Shown in pieces: positions 33,653-45,082 of a stretch of 64,000 nt of DNA. The position numbers were made by a program, and so were the translations under genes. The stretch is taken from the NCBI GenBank assembly GCA_024345305.1, contig BRON01000004.1:1116001-1180000 (forward strand), read 5' to 3'. The DNA comes from Mrakia gelida. Its lineage: Eukaryota; Basidiomycota; Tremellomycetes; Cystofilobasidiales; Mrakiaceae. The first letter of the stretch is position 1; every line of letters begins with the position of its first letter. Below the pieces are notes generated by a model. It was not told the DNA's origin and did no database searches. It worked only from the letters and a program-made list of their open reading frames with translations.

Positions 33653-35275
33653 CTACTGAGTCTTCCTGCTCTTTCCGGCTCCGGAGAGGTCGATGGTGGG
33701 AAGGGTGAAGTATGAAGTCTCAGGGGTGTAGATTCCACTGGCTCCGGTGTAGAAAGCGCAGAAGGCGGTCTGGAAGAGGAAGGAGAGGCGAGGAGGGGAG
33801 GTCAGATCGTGGGCGAGGGAGGAGGAGAGGAAAGTCAAGAGGACGGAGGGAAGAGACTACTCACGACGAGACCCATTCCTCCTCCCGCCTTGTGGACGGT
33901 AGCAGATTCCTGGAACTCCCCAATCGCGAGGAGAAGGAAGGTGATGGTGAGGAAGAAGAAGACGGCGAAGAGTCCGACGGACGACTTGAGGGTTCTGCGA
34001 GAACGAAGAGCGAAGAGCGAGGTCAGCTCAGGTTCGACGAGAGGGGCGAGGGAGAGAACAGATCCGAACGTACCCAAGCATCATCTGTAGAAACGCGAGC
34101 GAAGACCAAGGAAAAGAGGTAAGGTTCAAGTGAGGAGAGAAGGGAGAAGAGGCGAAGAGGGCGGGGACGTACGAGGAAGGTGAAGATGAACCAGGCCATG
34201 AGGTAGATACCGAGAGCGGAAGCGAGCTCTCCCTCAGCGTAGGTAGCGGCGAGAATTCCAGAGCTGGGCTGTGTTCGTTCGAAAGGGGAGGGAAGAGAGA
34301 CGTCAGCGAACGAGTTGAGGCGGTGAGAAAGGAGGGAGGAGAGAGCGCGACGAACCCAGTAGATCAATCCGAAGGAGAGCCAGAAAGCTCCGTAAGAGGT
34401 GAAAGCGGTGGCTCCGAAGGTGTTTCCACAAGCGACTATGGAGAGAGGAGGAAGAAGTTCGATCAGCGACTGTTCTCGACGACGAAAGGGAGGAGGAGCG
34501 AGACGCGTCCCTCAACCTTCCTCGACAGCAAAACTCTAATCGATCGAGAGACGAGACTCACACTCCCACATTCCGGCGAGCAACTGAGCGAGACCTCCGA
34601 AACCCATGGCCATTCTGAAGAGAAGAAAGGAAGATGGGAAGGCGGAGTTGATCAGCCGACCATCTTGAAACGAGAGGGAAGGTCGACGAGGGAAGATGAA
34701 GAGTAGACGAACCCGACGATAACGTTGGGGTGAGTGATTCCTCGGACTCCACAGTTGTACTGTAAATGAGAAGGAAAGGAGGTCAGTCAAAATGAGCGTT
34801 TAAAGTGCGAAAGGGATGAGAAGAGGAGGCGGACGAACCCAGGACAGGACGAAGGTGGTCGACGCGAAAGCCAAAAGACCCAATGGGGCAGGGTTCGCGA
34901 GCTTCCTGTGGTAAACAGGGAACGAGGGCTGCGAGGTATCGACTGGGAGAAGGAAGGAAAGGAAAATGGCATGTGGGTTAGATGTTGAAGAGGGACCGAG
35001 AGCATAGCCGGTGGACAGCAAGGGGAGCGAGGAAAAGGGAGAAGGGGAGCTCACGAGGGTGTCCTCCTGGAGTGATGGCTCGGTTGACTGAAGAAATTCG
35101 AAAGCGATGAGCAGCAAGAGTCAGAGAGATTCGACAGGAGAAGGTTTTCCAGGTCGGACGAACTAGGGTAAGCGTTCCCTCCGTTCTGGTACGCAGTAGA
35201 GTTGTTGTCGGTTTCCTTGGAGTGCTGGTGAAGGGATCCAGCTCCGTTTCCGTTTCCGGTCTCGACGTCGGCCAT
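33653..35275 (-). CDS. Acetate/ammonium transporter, GPR1/FUN34/YaaH (ATO) family
   Basis: Plasma-membrane carrier for acetate-type monocarboxylates. Ten exons: 35275-35164, 35087-35055, 34942-34839, 34759-34713, 34614-34562, 34435-34356, 34268-34173, 34084-34074, 33994-33865, 33769-33653, total 783 nt, 260 aa. The family signature NPAPLGL opens the first membrane segment. Further motifs are FGGLAQLLAGMWEFACGNTF, TSYGAFWLSFGLIYW and a final YTGASGIYTPETSYFTLP. Six hydrophobic segments are visible, as expected. The N-terminal ~40 residues are hydrophilic. Exon 8 is only 11 nt (ATG ATG CTT GG). Four donors are GTTCGT and three GTACGT or GTGAGT. The 5' leader shows at least one clear intron (see the entry for 35276-36109). 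Which substrate it prefers cannot be told here. Confidence 0.95.
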
Positions 35276-36109
35276 GTTTGCTGTTGGGGGGGTTGGTCTG
35301 AGGTGGTGAGGGTGGGTGGGTGAGAGGAGAAGAGAGGATCGAAAGGAAGGTGAGGGTTGGGAGGAAGGGAAGAGGAGCGAAGTGAAACGAAGAAAGTGGA
35401 GGAGGGGAGGGAGGGTCAGCTGAGGTTCTTTCGACGACGCCGGACGCCTTCTCTCCTTGCCGGGAGCGAGCGATTCCCAAGCCAAAGAGGGATCGGGTGT
35501 TTTGGGACGAGAGAGAGGAAAGTGAGCTCACAAAAAGGGTAGGTGGGTGGTTTGCTGGTAGAGCAGCAAAAGAGGAAAGATGAGAAAGTGAGCTCGAGCT
35601 CTACCCCACCCCAACGCTTTCGGAGAAATCTGACTGGAGGAGAAGGAGTACGAACAAGGGTCGGGAGCTGGGAGAGGATGACGGCGCGAGAGGAAGAGTC
35701 AGCTCGAGATCGGGGAGTCGGGAGGTGGGCTGAAGGATGGATGGATGCGAGAGACGTACAGTGTTAAGAGATGAAAAGCTGTAAGGAAGGAGGGAAGATG
35801 GAGGAGGTGGTGTGGTGGTTCGAGGGGAAGGAGGGGCAGCGGGGGAAATGAGGTTTAAATCTGGAGAGGCAGGGCTCGAGAGCGGGAAAGAACGGAGTCC
35901 TCGTGTTTCGAGCGAAGAAATTTGATTCTGACCCCATGTCAACAAGCAATACTTCTCGTAGTCTTTCCAAGGCCTGGGTCTCTCTCTCTGCTGCTGCAAG
36001 TCAACCATATATATATTCTCGCGGGCTACGAGCAGCGTCGTTCCCTCGTGAGGACGCGTCCGGCTACTCGTCGCTTCCTGTTAGATCCGCTCGAGCTGTA
36101 GGACCAGGG
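35276..36109. promoter_or_regulatory. ATO gene promoter and intron-bearing 5' leader
   Basis: On the minus strand a GTACGT donor near 35759, a GAGCTGACTC branch near 35700 and a CTCCAG acceptor near 35634 form a good intron upstream of the ATO start. A second candidate ends in CCAACAG just before the ATG. A TATATATATA run at about 36007-36016 could be the core promoter. A GGACGCGTCC palindrome lies near 36053. No protein-coding gene is supported here. Confidence 0.4.
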
Positions 36110-39100
36110 TCAGACGACGGGGGACGCGAGGAAGCTGGTGTCAGTATATCGCCAAGCCCAGACTCTCCCCCTGTATGTTTGGTTGAAACGAAGACCCACG
36201 AAGGAAGAAAACACAGATTGACCATTTCGAAGGTTGAGCAATCTCAAGCGCTCGTCTTGGAGGTGACCTTGGAAAACAAGAGAAGAACGAGAGGGTCAGC
36301 ACATCGAAGAGATCTCGGGGAGGTTTGATCTCTCGGGACGAACCGTTGTCGCTGGACTGTCCCAAAGGGAGGTGGATCGCCTTGACAAAGAAAAGACATG
36401 TCGTCAATCAATCGATCAGCCCTCGCTCCTTCGCGGTCGAACGATTCCATGAACTCACTCTCGCAGAGAACTCCTTCTCAAGGAAGGGAATACTCGGTAT
36501 TGACTGGAATAGCAGGAGACAAGAAAGGTCACGCGAAAGATGAATAAGCGGATCAGTTCAAGCGAGACAAAAGGCGGAGCGACGAGGAACGAGAACGAGA
36601 CGCGTCGAAAGACTCACCCCTCCTTCGCGAATCCGCAAGACCTCGCCTTCCGCAACTCCCCAAACCTCGCCCACGCACTTCTCCATAAGAAGGTACTCTG
36701 GCGAAGAGAGATCGCCTAGCCACCAGTTCGCTCGATGAGGGACTTTGATCTGTTTGAACGAGGGAGGGAAGGAGGTTTCAGCGGGCGCCTTTCGTTTCGA
36801 GTCGAGAGGGTTCGAGCTGAGCAGCGGAGCTCACAGATATCGTGTTGGTCGAAGCCAGACGAGCGTACGATGTCCGAATGAAGAGAACGATGGAGTCGAC
36901 GATGGTGTCCAGATCTTGATCGGGAACGAGACGGAACGAGACGCTCGACTTGACGCAGGAGGGGATGATCGTTGGACCTGCAGAGCGAGAGAAAGAAGGA
37001 AGGTGAGCTCGCGAGCTCGAGTTGACGAACTGATACTTGAGTCTACTCACTTCCTCCGGTTCCAATCCCTACGTTTCCGACCGAGAACGAAGGCTCCGAA
37101 AACCGTTTCTTGAGATCGAGGGCTGAACGACCGGTGAGAGCAGAGAGAGATTCGTAGCGCGCTTGTTCGACAGGATCGACAGGTCGAACAGCGTCGTCTG
37201 GAGTGAAGAGGAAAGAGAGTGGCGAGAAGACAAAAGGTCAGATCAAAGCGAGCGAGGGATGGGGAGATGAGGAACGAACAGAAGTGAGGGATCGAAATCC
37301 GATGCGCGTCGTCCGTCAGCGTGTTGAGAAGGCGAATCCTGCGAGGATGTGAAGGGATAAGACGCGTCAGTGACGGCCGACACTGAGCGAAAGAATGATG
37401 GAGCGTCGATGAGTAGAAGACGAACATATCGATCATCGGTTCGGGAGCAGCACCACCTTCGACTCCAGAGTGCAAGTCAGGCTTGTTGCTCGAGATCTGA
37501 GGGAATAACGATACATACGAGCACGATGGTAGTCAGTCACTCGAGTCGACGATGAAGCAGATTCTTCATGAACGAAGAGAAGAAGGCTGAGCTCACCTCA
37601 ATCGAAACGTGAACGACTCCTCGCAAACCGTACGTGATGCAGGGTCGGGTTTCCTCGATCCAATACGAGTTTGAGACGAGGATGCAGTCTATCTCTCCGA
37701 TGAGTTCCTGGTGTAGACGCGAAGCGAAAGGTCAGATGAGCGAGAAGAGAGGTGAAAGGGAAGGGAAAGAAGGCGGCGAACCTTGTTCCGTCGAACTGCC
37801 TCGTGAAATCCGTCACTTCCAGCCTCCTCCTCTCCTTCGATGAGCATCACGAGGTCGACATCAAGAGCTCTCCGCTCCAAGAGGGCCGAAGCAGCAGTCG
37901 CGATGGCGAGGATGGGTCCCTGGGAGAAAGAGGAGAACGAACGCGTCAGTCGAGGTTTCGACTTCGGGCTTCTCGAGCTCGACGTACCTTGTTGTCTGCG
38001 ACTCCACGACCGTACAAGTATCTGGAATCAGAGGAGATGAGACGAGTCAGGACGCCGAAGAAATGAGTTGGAGCGAAGATACAAGACGAGCTGCTCACCC
38101 ATTCCGTCCGACGAGTTTCCAGGGATCCGACGTCCACTTGTCGGGGTTGGCAAGGACCACGTCGTAGTGCTGTATCGAAAGGTAAAAGCAGTCAGAGTTC
38201 CAGATGAGAGTTCGAACGAAGGCATACGGGAGAACCTCACACCGTAAAACAGAACGCGTTTCTTCTTCTTCCCTGGCACCTCCCTCCCTTTGAACGTCGC
38301 CAGCACGAGAGGGTTCTTCCCAGCAGCTCCCGATAACAGCGTCGACTCGGCACCGAGTTGGTTGAAGGTCCGTTTCAGGAAGATGGCTCCTTGCCGACAG
38401 CTGAAAAGAGCGAAAGGGGAAATTAGTGGAGGCGAGGAGGACGCGTCGATGCTGCTAAGGAAAGGACGCACTCTTCTCGATGGGAATCATTTGGAACCGT
38501 CGGGAAAGCGATGAGCTTCGTGAGAGTGTGGAGAAGAATATCTGGGATAGGTTACGGAAACGAGGGTCGTCAGTCCGAGCGAGCGAGTGAGGAAGAGAGA
38601 AACGCGACGACTCACCGCCTGATTGAACCTCAGATTCCCCGTCTCGCCGGGAGGCTTGTTTCGAAGCCGTCACTCCTACAGTCCAGACCTACGAGAGGAA
38701 TAGTGTGGATGAGTCAGAGGAGGCAGGCGAGATACCGAACGAAGAAGGGAAGGACGAACCTGCAGCAGTCCGTCGCTCCCAGCGGTGTAAAGCTCGTCCT
38801 TCCCAGTCGCCTCGTCCTCGCATCCAACACTGCTGAGAATGGCTCCTCGGTGGCCTTGGAAAGAGGCCGTGCAGTCGAAAGAGGAGTTCCATCTCTGTGA
38901 AGTCGAAGAAGGCAGTTCAGTCACGAGTCGCGTCGAACTACAAGAGCTGAACGAACGAAGGACTCACGCTGATCCGACCGTCCGCTGAGGAACTGTAGAG
39001 GTCAGAACCCAGCCGAGACAGGGAAAGGATGGCGGCCTGGGGAAGGAAGGGGAGATGTTAGTTGGTGAACTTCGAGGAGAGATTGGCGAAGCGACGTCTC

Positions 39101-40853
39101 GACGAACCTCGTGTCCGACGATGGTTCGGATCACCGACTTGGTCTCGAGATCTAGCACCTTGATCCCTCCGTCCTGCATTCCAGCGTAGAGAGTCTGATC
39201 CGACACTGCTAACGAGAGGACAGCTTCGTAGTCGCCTCTGGAAGATCGAAGCAAATCGAGAAGGAGGAAGTCAGATCGAGCTGCAGTCGTACGCGACGAG
39301 CTGCATCGACCAGCTGCGAACGAGGAGCGAGAGTCGACGAACGGGAAAGAAGCTAGCAGCTCGAGGGAGGTTCCGTCGGTCCGATCCCAGATCTGTAAGA
39401 GGAAACGAAGGTCAGGTCAGAATCGCCTCGACGCGTCGAAAAGCAAATCGGTCGTCCTCGAGTGAAGTGAAACGTACCTTCACATCTCCAGCACCACTCC
39501 CACTCGCCAGCATCCGAGTCATCACCGCTGGTCCTCCGTTCTTCCCAGCACAAAGCTCAGAGAACTCGACGAGCGCGTAGACGTATCCGTAATGAGCTGA
39601 GCTCTTCACCTCTCGCTCTCCGACCGACATGCAAGGGATGACCTTCTCGACGAGGTCGTCCACGTCTCGAGTACGATCCCGAGACCCGTCGTCGCTCTTG
39701 TCGCTCCTGAAAGGCTTCGAGGTAGGTTTCGGGGAGCCTTTCGGTGTTGGAGGGAGGGAGTCGAAGAAGCGAGATGACTTTTGGAACGGAGTTGGAAGAG
39801 GGGCGGCGAGGATGTTTGGAGAGGGTATTGTTGAGGGAAGATGGATCCACTGAGATATCGCCAAGTCGAAAGAAGAAAGGGATATGAGAGCTGAGGACCT
39901 TCCGAGCGTCGAAGAGAAGAGGGAGGACGAGGTCGCGGACGAACCTGGATCGCCGTCGACTGACAGCCGATGTAGAGCACAGACGTCTCTGAGCAGAAAA
40001 CAAGAGAGAAGACAGTCCCTGAGTTGATGGGGTAGATGATGAGTAGTGGGAGGAAGGTGAGGAGGTTCCATATCTGTTCGAAAGGGAGGAGGAAAGATGG
40101 TGAGCTTGGTCTTCAGCCCTCGACGAAAGAAGGCAAGCTCACCCGAATCGTCCCGTCGACTGTTCGAGCGCAACGTCGCAAGAAGGCAACAAGGTCAGCT
40201 CTGTCACTCTCAGCGGTCTTTGAGAGCTATAAGAGGAAGGCTCGAGCTCCAGGGACGACTCACCTCCGCTGCTTATCAGCCAACCTCGCTCTTCGACGAC
40301 CAACAACGTCCCCACCGCTCCGTCGTGACCCGTCAGAGTTCCTACGAGCTGGAAGGTACTCCTGTCCCATGCGTTGATCTCGAAGGTTTGAGATCCTGAG
40401 AAGATGTGGTCTCGAGACGCAGCTGTACCAAAAGGAGGAGCAGGAAAGCAGGGGTCAGAAAGCGAGCTCAACATGGCGTGCTCCTTCCCTTCCTCCTTTC
40501 TCGACCTCTGCTACTCCTCTGCAAATCTTCGAGCGACGAGACTGGACTGACCGACGGAGAGGACGGCACTAGACTTGTCGACGTGAAGGGTGTGTAGGAG
40601 TTTGGGGTGGTTCTGAGCCGTGTTGGACGAAGGGAGTTTCTGGGAGATTGAAGCTGAGAGGTTGAGACGTTTGAAGAAGTTCATGACCACAGCTTCGTTT
40701 CAGCTTCCGAGTTGCTGGAAAGACTTCGAGGGAGTCGAGAGGGATGTAGTTGGACTCACACTCCGGCAGGTCGACCTCTTGGGGGTCAGGGCTGACCGAA
40801 CTGCTTCGTCGACTTTGATGCAGAAGAGAGGAGGGGAAGGAAGGAAGGGGCAT
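36110..40853 (-). CDS. DUG2: Dug2-type WD40 plus M20 peptidase (glutathione degradation)
   Basis: In yeast, Dug2 pairs with Dug3 to break down glutathione in the cytosol. I fit 25 minus-strand exons: 40853-40760, 40653-40552, 40422-40264, 40159-40143, 40073-39945, 39849-39478, 39392-39343, 39237-39108, 39036-38968, 38894-38760, 38688-38616, 38541-38472, 38400-38241, 38169-38099, 38021-37988, 37919-37782, 37707-37597, 37496-37426, 37338-37280, 37197-37051, 36977-36835, 36749-36618, 36503-36459, 36380-36344, 36267-36110; total 2706 nt, 901 aa (yeast about 880). The first half holds WD40-type repeats, such as LTGHDGAVGTLL, VDGTIRIWNL and SSADGRISRWN. The second half is an M20 metallopeptidase: YGHYDVV, YLYGRGVADNKGP, EGEEEAGSDGF, LHSGVEGGAAPEPM, SIPSIPFLEKEF and HLPLGQSSDNGHLQDERLRL carry the expected His, Asp and Glu metal ligands. 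The fused layout is the Dug2 hallmark. Exon 4 is 17 nt. Confidence 0.93.
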
Positions 40854-42244
40854 GAGCGAGTCAGTCTGCTGATGCTCCAAGCACTGGTTCCATGGACAGG
40901 TCCAGATTTATAACGAGAGAACGGTATGCCCACCTTAGAATTGGAGTCATCGGCCGAGGTGATGGCTTACGAAAGAGGGCGGTGCGAGGGGGGAGAGGGA
41001 GTTGGAAGGACAGAGGAGGTCGGGAGGTGAGCTCGATTGACTGAGTTTCCGGTTCATTTTCGGTCGAAGTGGGGGTAACCGTCCGAGAAATATGCTCAGC
41101 GAGAGAATTTATGCGTGTATGCAGACTCGAGTGCTTCTCTTTATTTCGACAGATAAAACGCTGCCGAAAATCCAAACTCGTCGAAGGAGGAAGCGTCGGC
41201 CTCGAGCAGACGCGTCTGTCTTTCTCCCTTTTCGAGCCTCTTCGATCTTCGAATACCATCAGGTGAACAACAGATCACATATAAATGTACTCTAATCATC
41301 TGTGACAGATCTTGCATTCTGAGATTCCGAATTGACGACGAATGAACGAACCGTAAAAGCGCGACGCGTCCCGTTCCCATCTCTCCCTCCTCGACGACCG
41401 GCCTCCACCCCCCTCTCAAGCAGCAGATTTGTAAGGATCCAATCGGCTTCGCGTTCTCAGACGCTTCTCTCGAAGCTCTCAGAGGAAGATCAACCCGAAC
41501 GAAGAGCCTTCGCCTGCGAGCGCGATTTGGTCGCGTCGCGAAGCATCGTTCTTCGCGTCCTTTATTACCCTCCTCTCGATGGAGTAACGAGAGAGGAGTG
41601 GTACTTTGATAGAGCGCGTTCAGTGAGGTAGAAAAGGGAAGGGAGTAGGGGGGAGAAGGCCCCTTCTTCGCTTCAGTCGTTTGTTCGAGTCGTGTCCGAG
41701 GAACTCTCGAAGACCAACAGGCTTCGAGAGCGAGCACGATCTCGAGAGCAGGCCTTCAGGAGAGATAGATGGTCTAAATGAAGTAGAAGAAAAGACGAGA
41801 GGAGCAAGAAGGGAGGATAGGAAGCAGAGAGGGGAGGATGGAGGAGGGAAGTGGAGCGTCTAGCTTTCTCGTCCTCGTCCGACGATTGACCTCCGGTGCG
41901 GTGTGAAGAGAGTGTCGGACAAGAGATTTAGGATGCGGCAGACTCCTCATACTCACCGAAGAAGGAGCAGATGGCGGTTGGAGGGAAGAAAGAGGGAGCC
42001 CGAGCTGACTCTGCTCTCTCGCGAAAGGTGACCTCGCGGTTAGTCTACCACTTCGCGATCAACCGAAAACAGCAACGACACAACCATCCTCAGACGAGAA
42101 GGAAATGCCACCAAGAAGTTTTTCTCGTCCTGGCGACCGTTCGAAGTCAAACGACCATCGCGACGAAACCGCCTTCTCGCTCTCCTCCCCTCCCTTCCCT
42201 CTCCTTCGTCTCTCACCCTCATCCTCCCCGCCCTCACCAGCAGC
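40854..42244. promoter_or_regulatory. Divergent region DUG2 / small coiled-coil gene
   Basis: A 1.4-kb space between divergent starts. A minus-strand TATAAA lies 54 bp before the DUG2 ATG. Two ACGCGT palindromes occur near 41210 and 41362. The stretch just before 42245 is C/T-rich. Open frames near 41141-41737 and 41332-41631 show no family motif and no splice consistency, so I do not call genes. Confidence 0.45.
40907..40912 (-). promoter_or_regulatory. DUG2: TATA box candidate for DUG2
   Basis: On the minus strand the bases read TATAAA, 54 bp upstream of the chosen DUG2 start. The position fits a short leader. It supports the ATG at 40853 over longer readings, but no transcript evidence is available. 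Confidence 0.35.
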
Positions 42245-42796
42245 ATGTCTCTCCAGCAACAACAGCAGCCTCTCATCGCGCCTCCCACCTCCACCCTCCC
42301 AAACCTCAAACGTCTTCTCTCCCTCCTCGAAACGACAGCAACCCAAACGTCTTCCTCCTCCTCCTCGAACGATCCAACCCATACTCGAAACCTCGAGATA
42401 GCAAACGCGACCTCCTCCCTTCGGCAGCAGCTCGTAGACGCTGAGAAGTACGCTTCGGGTCTTCCTGGCGGGATGGTGAAGGAGGAGCAGGTGGAGGAGA
42501 TCATTGAGGTGTTGGAAGGGAGGGTGAAGGAAGGGAGGTGAGTTGAGCTTCGAGCTTTGTTTCCCTTCTTTTTCCTTCTTCGCCCTCGAACGAGAAACAA
42601 AGACGGCTCTACAGGAATGCATCATCAGCTCAAGCTGACTCTCACATCCGTCTTTGCTTCGCTTGGTATGTACAGACGGACCCTCGCCTCAGTGTCCAAC
42701 CTTCCCAACCCAACCTCGACCCTCCTCCTCGACGCTCAGCCCACCATCTCCTCGCCCCTTCAGCCCACGAACGGAGACGTCGCGATGTCTTCTTAA
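42245..42796 (+). CDS. Small coiled-coil protein, possibly Mediator Med9-like
   Basis: Short protein, 137 aa in the preferred model (exons 42245-42537 and 42676-42796). It has a Gln-rich start (MSLQQQQQPLIAPP), then helices: NLKRLLSLLETTA, LEIANATSSLRQQLVDAEKY and VEEIIEVLEGRVKEG, separated by GLPGG. Helix-turn-helix spacing with an LPG turn recalls Mediator subunit 9, but I would not rely on it. The end is low-complexity (LLLDAQPTISSPLQPTNGDV). The intron can be read two ways: GTGAGT at 42538 to a TACAG acceptor at 42675 with a GCTGACT branch, or to an earlier acceptor, adding about 25 residues in the same frame. It is convergent with ZNG1. Confidence 0.65.
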
Positions 42797-43003
42797 CTTT
42801 CTTCACCACCTCGAGTGAGTCCACAAGCAAATACATATCGTCATCTACGCGACGTCTAAGCGTCCAGTCTAGTCTAGTTCTAATCGTTTCTAAAATCGTC
42901 GTCGTCCTCGTCGTCTCTCGTCCAGCTCTCCCTCCACCCTCCCCTCCCACCAACCCCTCAAAACCACATCACCCACCACCTTCCCAACCCTCCGGCTCCT
43001 CCT

Positions 43004-44966
43004 CTACCTAATCAACCCACCCACCACACCCTTCAACCTCTCCGCCCACTTCCTCACCTCCCCTCTCTCCCCCATCATCGTCAACCTCACCTCCACCCCA
43101 TCGAACCTCTCCTCCCCTCTCAACTCCTCCGGCAACTCCGTCAACGTGTACCTCCCGAACGCCCAGTTGAGGATGTACAACCTCGAATCCGTCGCGTTTC
43201 GGGTCTCCTCCGTCGGCGTGGTGCTGGTGGTGGTCGAGATGATGGAGGCAGAGGAGGAGTCGACGGGTGTTGAGGGGATAGTCGAAGGAGGAGTAGGAAG
43301 GGGTTGAGCCGAGTAAGGAGTGATGGACGCTGAGGAGGTAGTGAGCACCGAAGGAGGAGGAGGAAGGAACAACAACCCCTTCACTCTATAAATCGACGAA
43401 GGCAACGTCGCCAAAAAGGGTTGCAACACCTCGTCCCAATTCAATCTAGGTTTCTCCGTCACCGTCTCAACGTGAACGACCTCGTCGCTCCCCACTGCAA
43501 TGGCACCCTCCCCCTCTCCGACGTTGCATACCTCGCCCTCCCCATGTGCGTGCCCCTCGTGGCCTCCCTTTCGCTCGACGAGGTCCTCGACGCGTTCTCC
43601 TCGACCTCGCCAGATCCCGAGGGACTCGACTTCGTCGGCGTGCCCCTCCGTCCAGCCCATTTTGGCGAACTCGAGGAGTTCTTCGTCCTTGCGGGAGAAG
43701 AGCTTGGAGTCGAGGCCGAAGAGGACGGAGGGGGAGAGGGGACTGGAGGGAGAGTGACGGAGCATGGGGGTTTCGTCGTTGAGGGTGTAGAGGTGGTCGA
43801 GGACGGTGTCGAGTTGACGGTCGGAGACCTGCAAGGCGAGGGAGCGAGGCGAGCGTGGGAAGGAACGAGTCGGAGGGAAGGAGCGGGAGGGCGGGAGCGA
43901 GCGGGAAGGAGACAGGGAGGGAAGAACGAGCGAGACGCGTCAGATCCACACCTCGTTTTTGCCTTTTGTTTCGAGCCTCGAGACGAAAGATGAACGTACA
44001 AGATCCCACTTATTCAAAACGATCATATCCGTGTACTTGGCTTGCATCTTGGCTGTTGGAGAGGTGTCTTCGTACTAGAGAGACGAAACGCGAGAGGGAG
44101 AAGTAAGCTCGAACGTTTCCTGAGCGCGAGGTTCGAGGCAAGGATAGAGGGAAAGGCAGATGTGGATAGGTGAAGCGAGCGAGTACTTACACCAGTGAAG
44201 TTGACTGAGGTTCGTAGAAAGAAAAGGAAAGAAGGAAGCGAAGAGAAAACGAACGTCAGCGAAGGAACCTCTCTATCTCGAGCTCAACATTCGAACTCTC
44301 CTTCCTCCTTCCTCCTCTCCTCCCTCTCCTCCCTCCCTCCCTTTTCCCCCGAAAGCAAGGTCAGCAGCACTCACTGCAATCTACCACCGTAATCACCGCA
44401 TCCAGCGTCATCGCCCCACTCGTCTCCCTCTCCAACTCCCTCACTTGCCAGGCCAACGCAGCGGGGAAAGCTGACCCTGACGACTCGAGGAGGATTCGAT
44501 CCGGGTTGAACTGAGCCTTGATATCGAGAAGAGCATTCCTCAACTGACCGACGAGAGTACAGCAGATGCACCCGTTTTGAATCTCGGAGACTCCGGCGAT
44601 GGACGGGGAGGAGGTTAGGAGGGAGTCGACCTGAGAGTGAGAGAAGGGGTTGGGGAGGGGAGGAGTCAGGTTGAGCTTGAACTTCGTGTTCGTTTCTTGC
44701 AGCGAAGAAAAACTGAGACCGACTTTGCAGAGATAAGATAAGAGAGCGTTAAGACTGACCTCTACGTCTCCAAACTCATTCTTGAGCACGACAACCTTGT
44801 AGTCTGGTTTGAGCTGCTTGAGAATCGAAAGGATCAAGCTCGTCTTCCCACTCCCCAAGTATCCCGTCCACACCGTCACGGGGGTAGGTCTGCTGTGGTC
44901 CAGAGTTGAGATATCCACATCGGGGGTGGGGCCGTCAAGGGTTGATAGTTTTTTGGAAGGATCCAT
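43004..44966 (-). CDS. ZNG1: CobW/COG0523 GTPase, zinc-regulated metalloprotein activator
   Basis: G3E-family GTPase; its relatives deliver zinc to methionine aminopeptidase. Exons 44966-44760, 44630-44375, 44204-44191, 44074-44000 and 43828-43004 total 1377 nt, 458 aa. Visible in order: Walker A GYLGSGKTS near residue 35, KNEFGDVEV, the conserved metal-binding GCICC motif, SGSAFPAALAWQ, VITVVDC, and NKWDLVSD (base recognition). A His-rich stretch, HEGHAHGEGE, follows and probably binds metal. The last third matches the CobW C-terminal domain with an FGRYTL strand. A Ser/Thr/Pro-rich linker (about residues 340-380) is inserted. Exon 3 is just 14 nt. Donors are GTCAGT, GTGAGT, GTAAGT and GTACGT. 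It diverges from JJJ1 over 116 bp. Confidence 0.94.
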
Positions 44967-45082
44967 GTCGAGGTGAGCGTTTGCGGGCTCGGACGAAAAA
45001 CGAATGAGCTCGAGAAGGGAGGAATTGAAAGTTGACCTTCAACTTCGTTCCCCTTCTTTCTTTCTCTCGCTCGTTTCTCGTC
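44967..45082. promoter_or_regulatory. Bidirectional promoter ZNG1 / JJJ1
   Basis: Only 116 bp lie between two divergent start codons. The JJJ1 side is C/T-rich (TTCTTTCTTTCTCTCGCTC). An in-frame upstream ATG for JJJ1 at 45032 also exists within it, so the JJJ1 protein could begin 17 residues earlier. Confidence 0.5.

Noticed and set aside
41141..41737. 198-codon minus-strand and 99-codon plus-strand frames between DUG2 and the coiled-coil gene
   Set aside because: No recognisable motif, no matching introns, and in-frame text is Arg/Ser-rich filler; left as intergenic.
43459..44009. Two long minus-strand frames in alternate frames
   Set aside because: They cover ZNG1 exon 5 in the wrong frames and run through its intron; ZNG1 motifs fix the correct frame.
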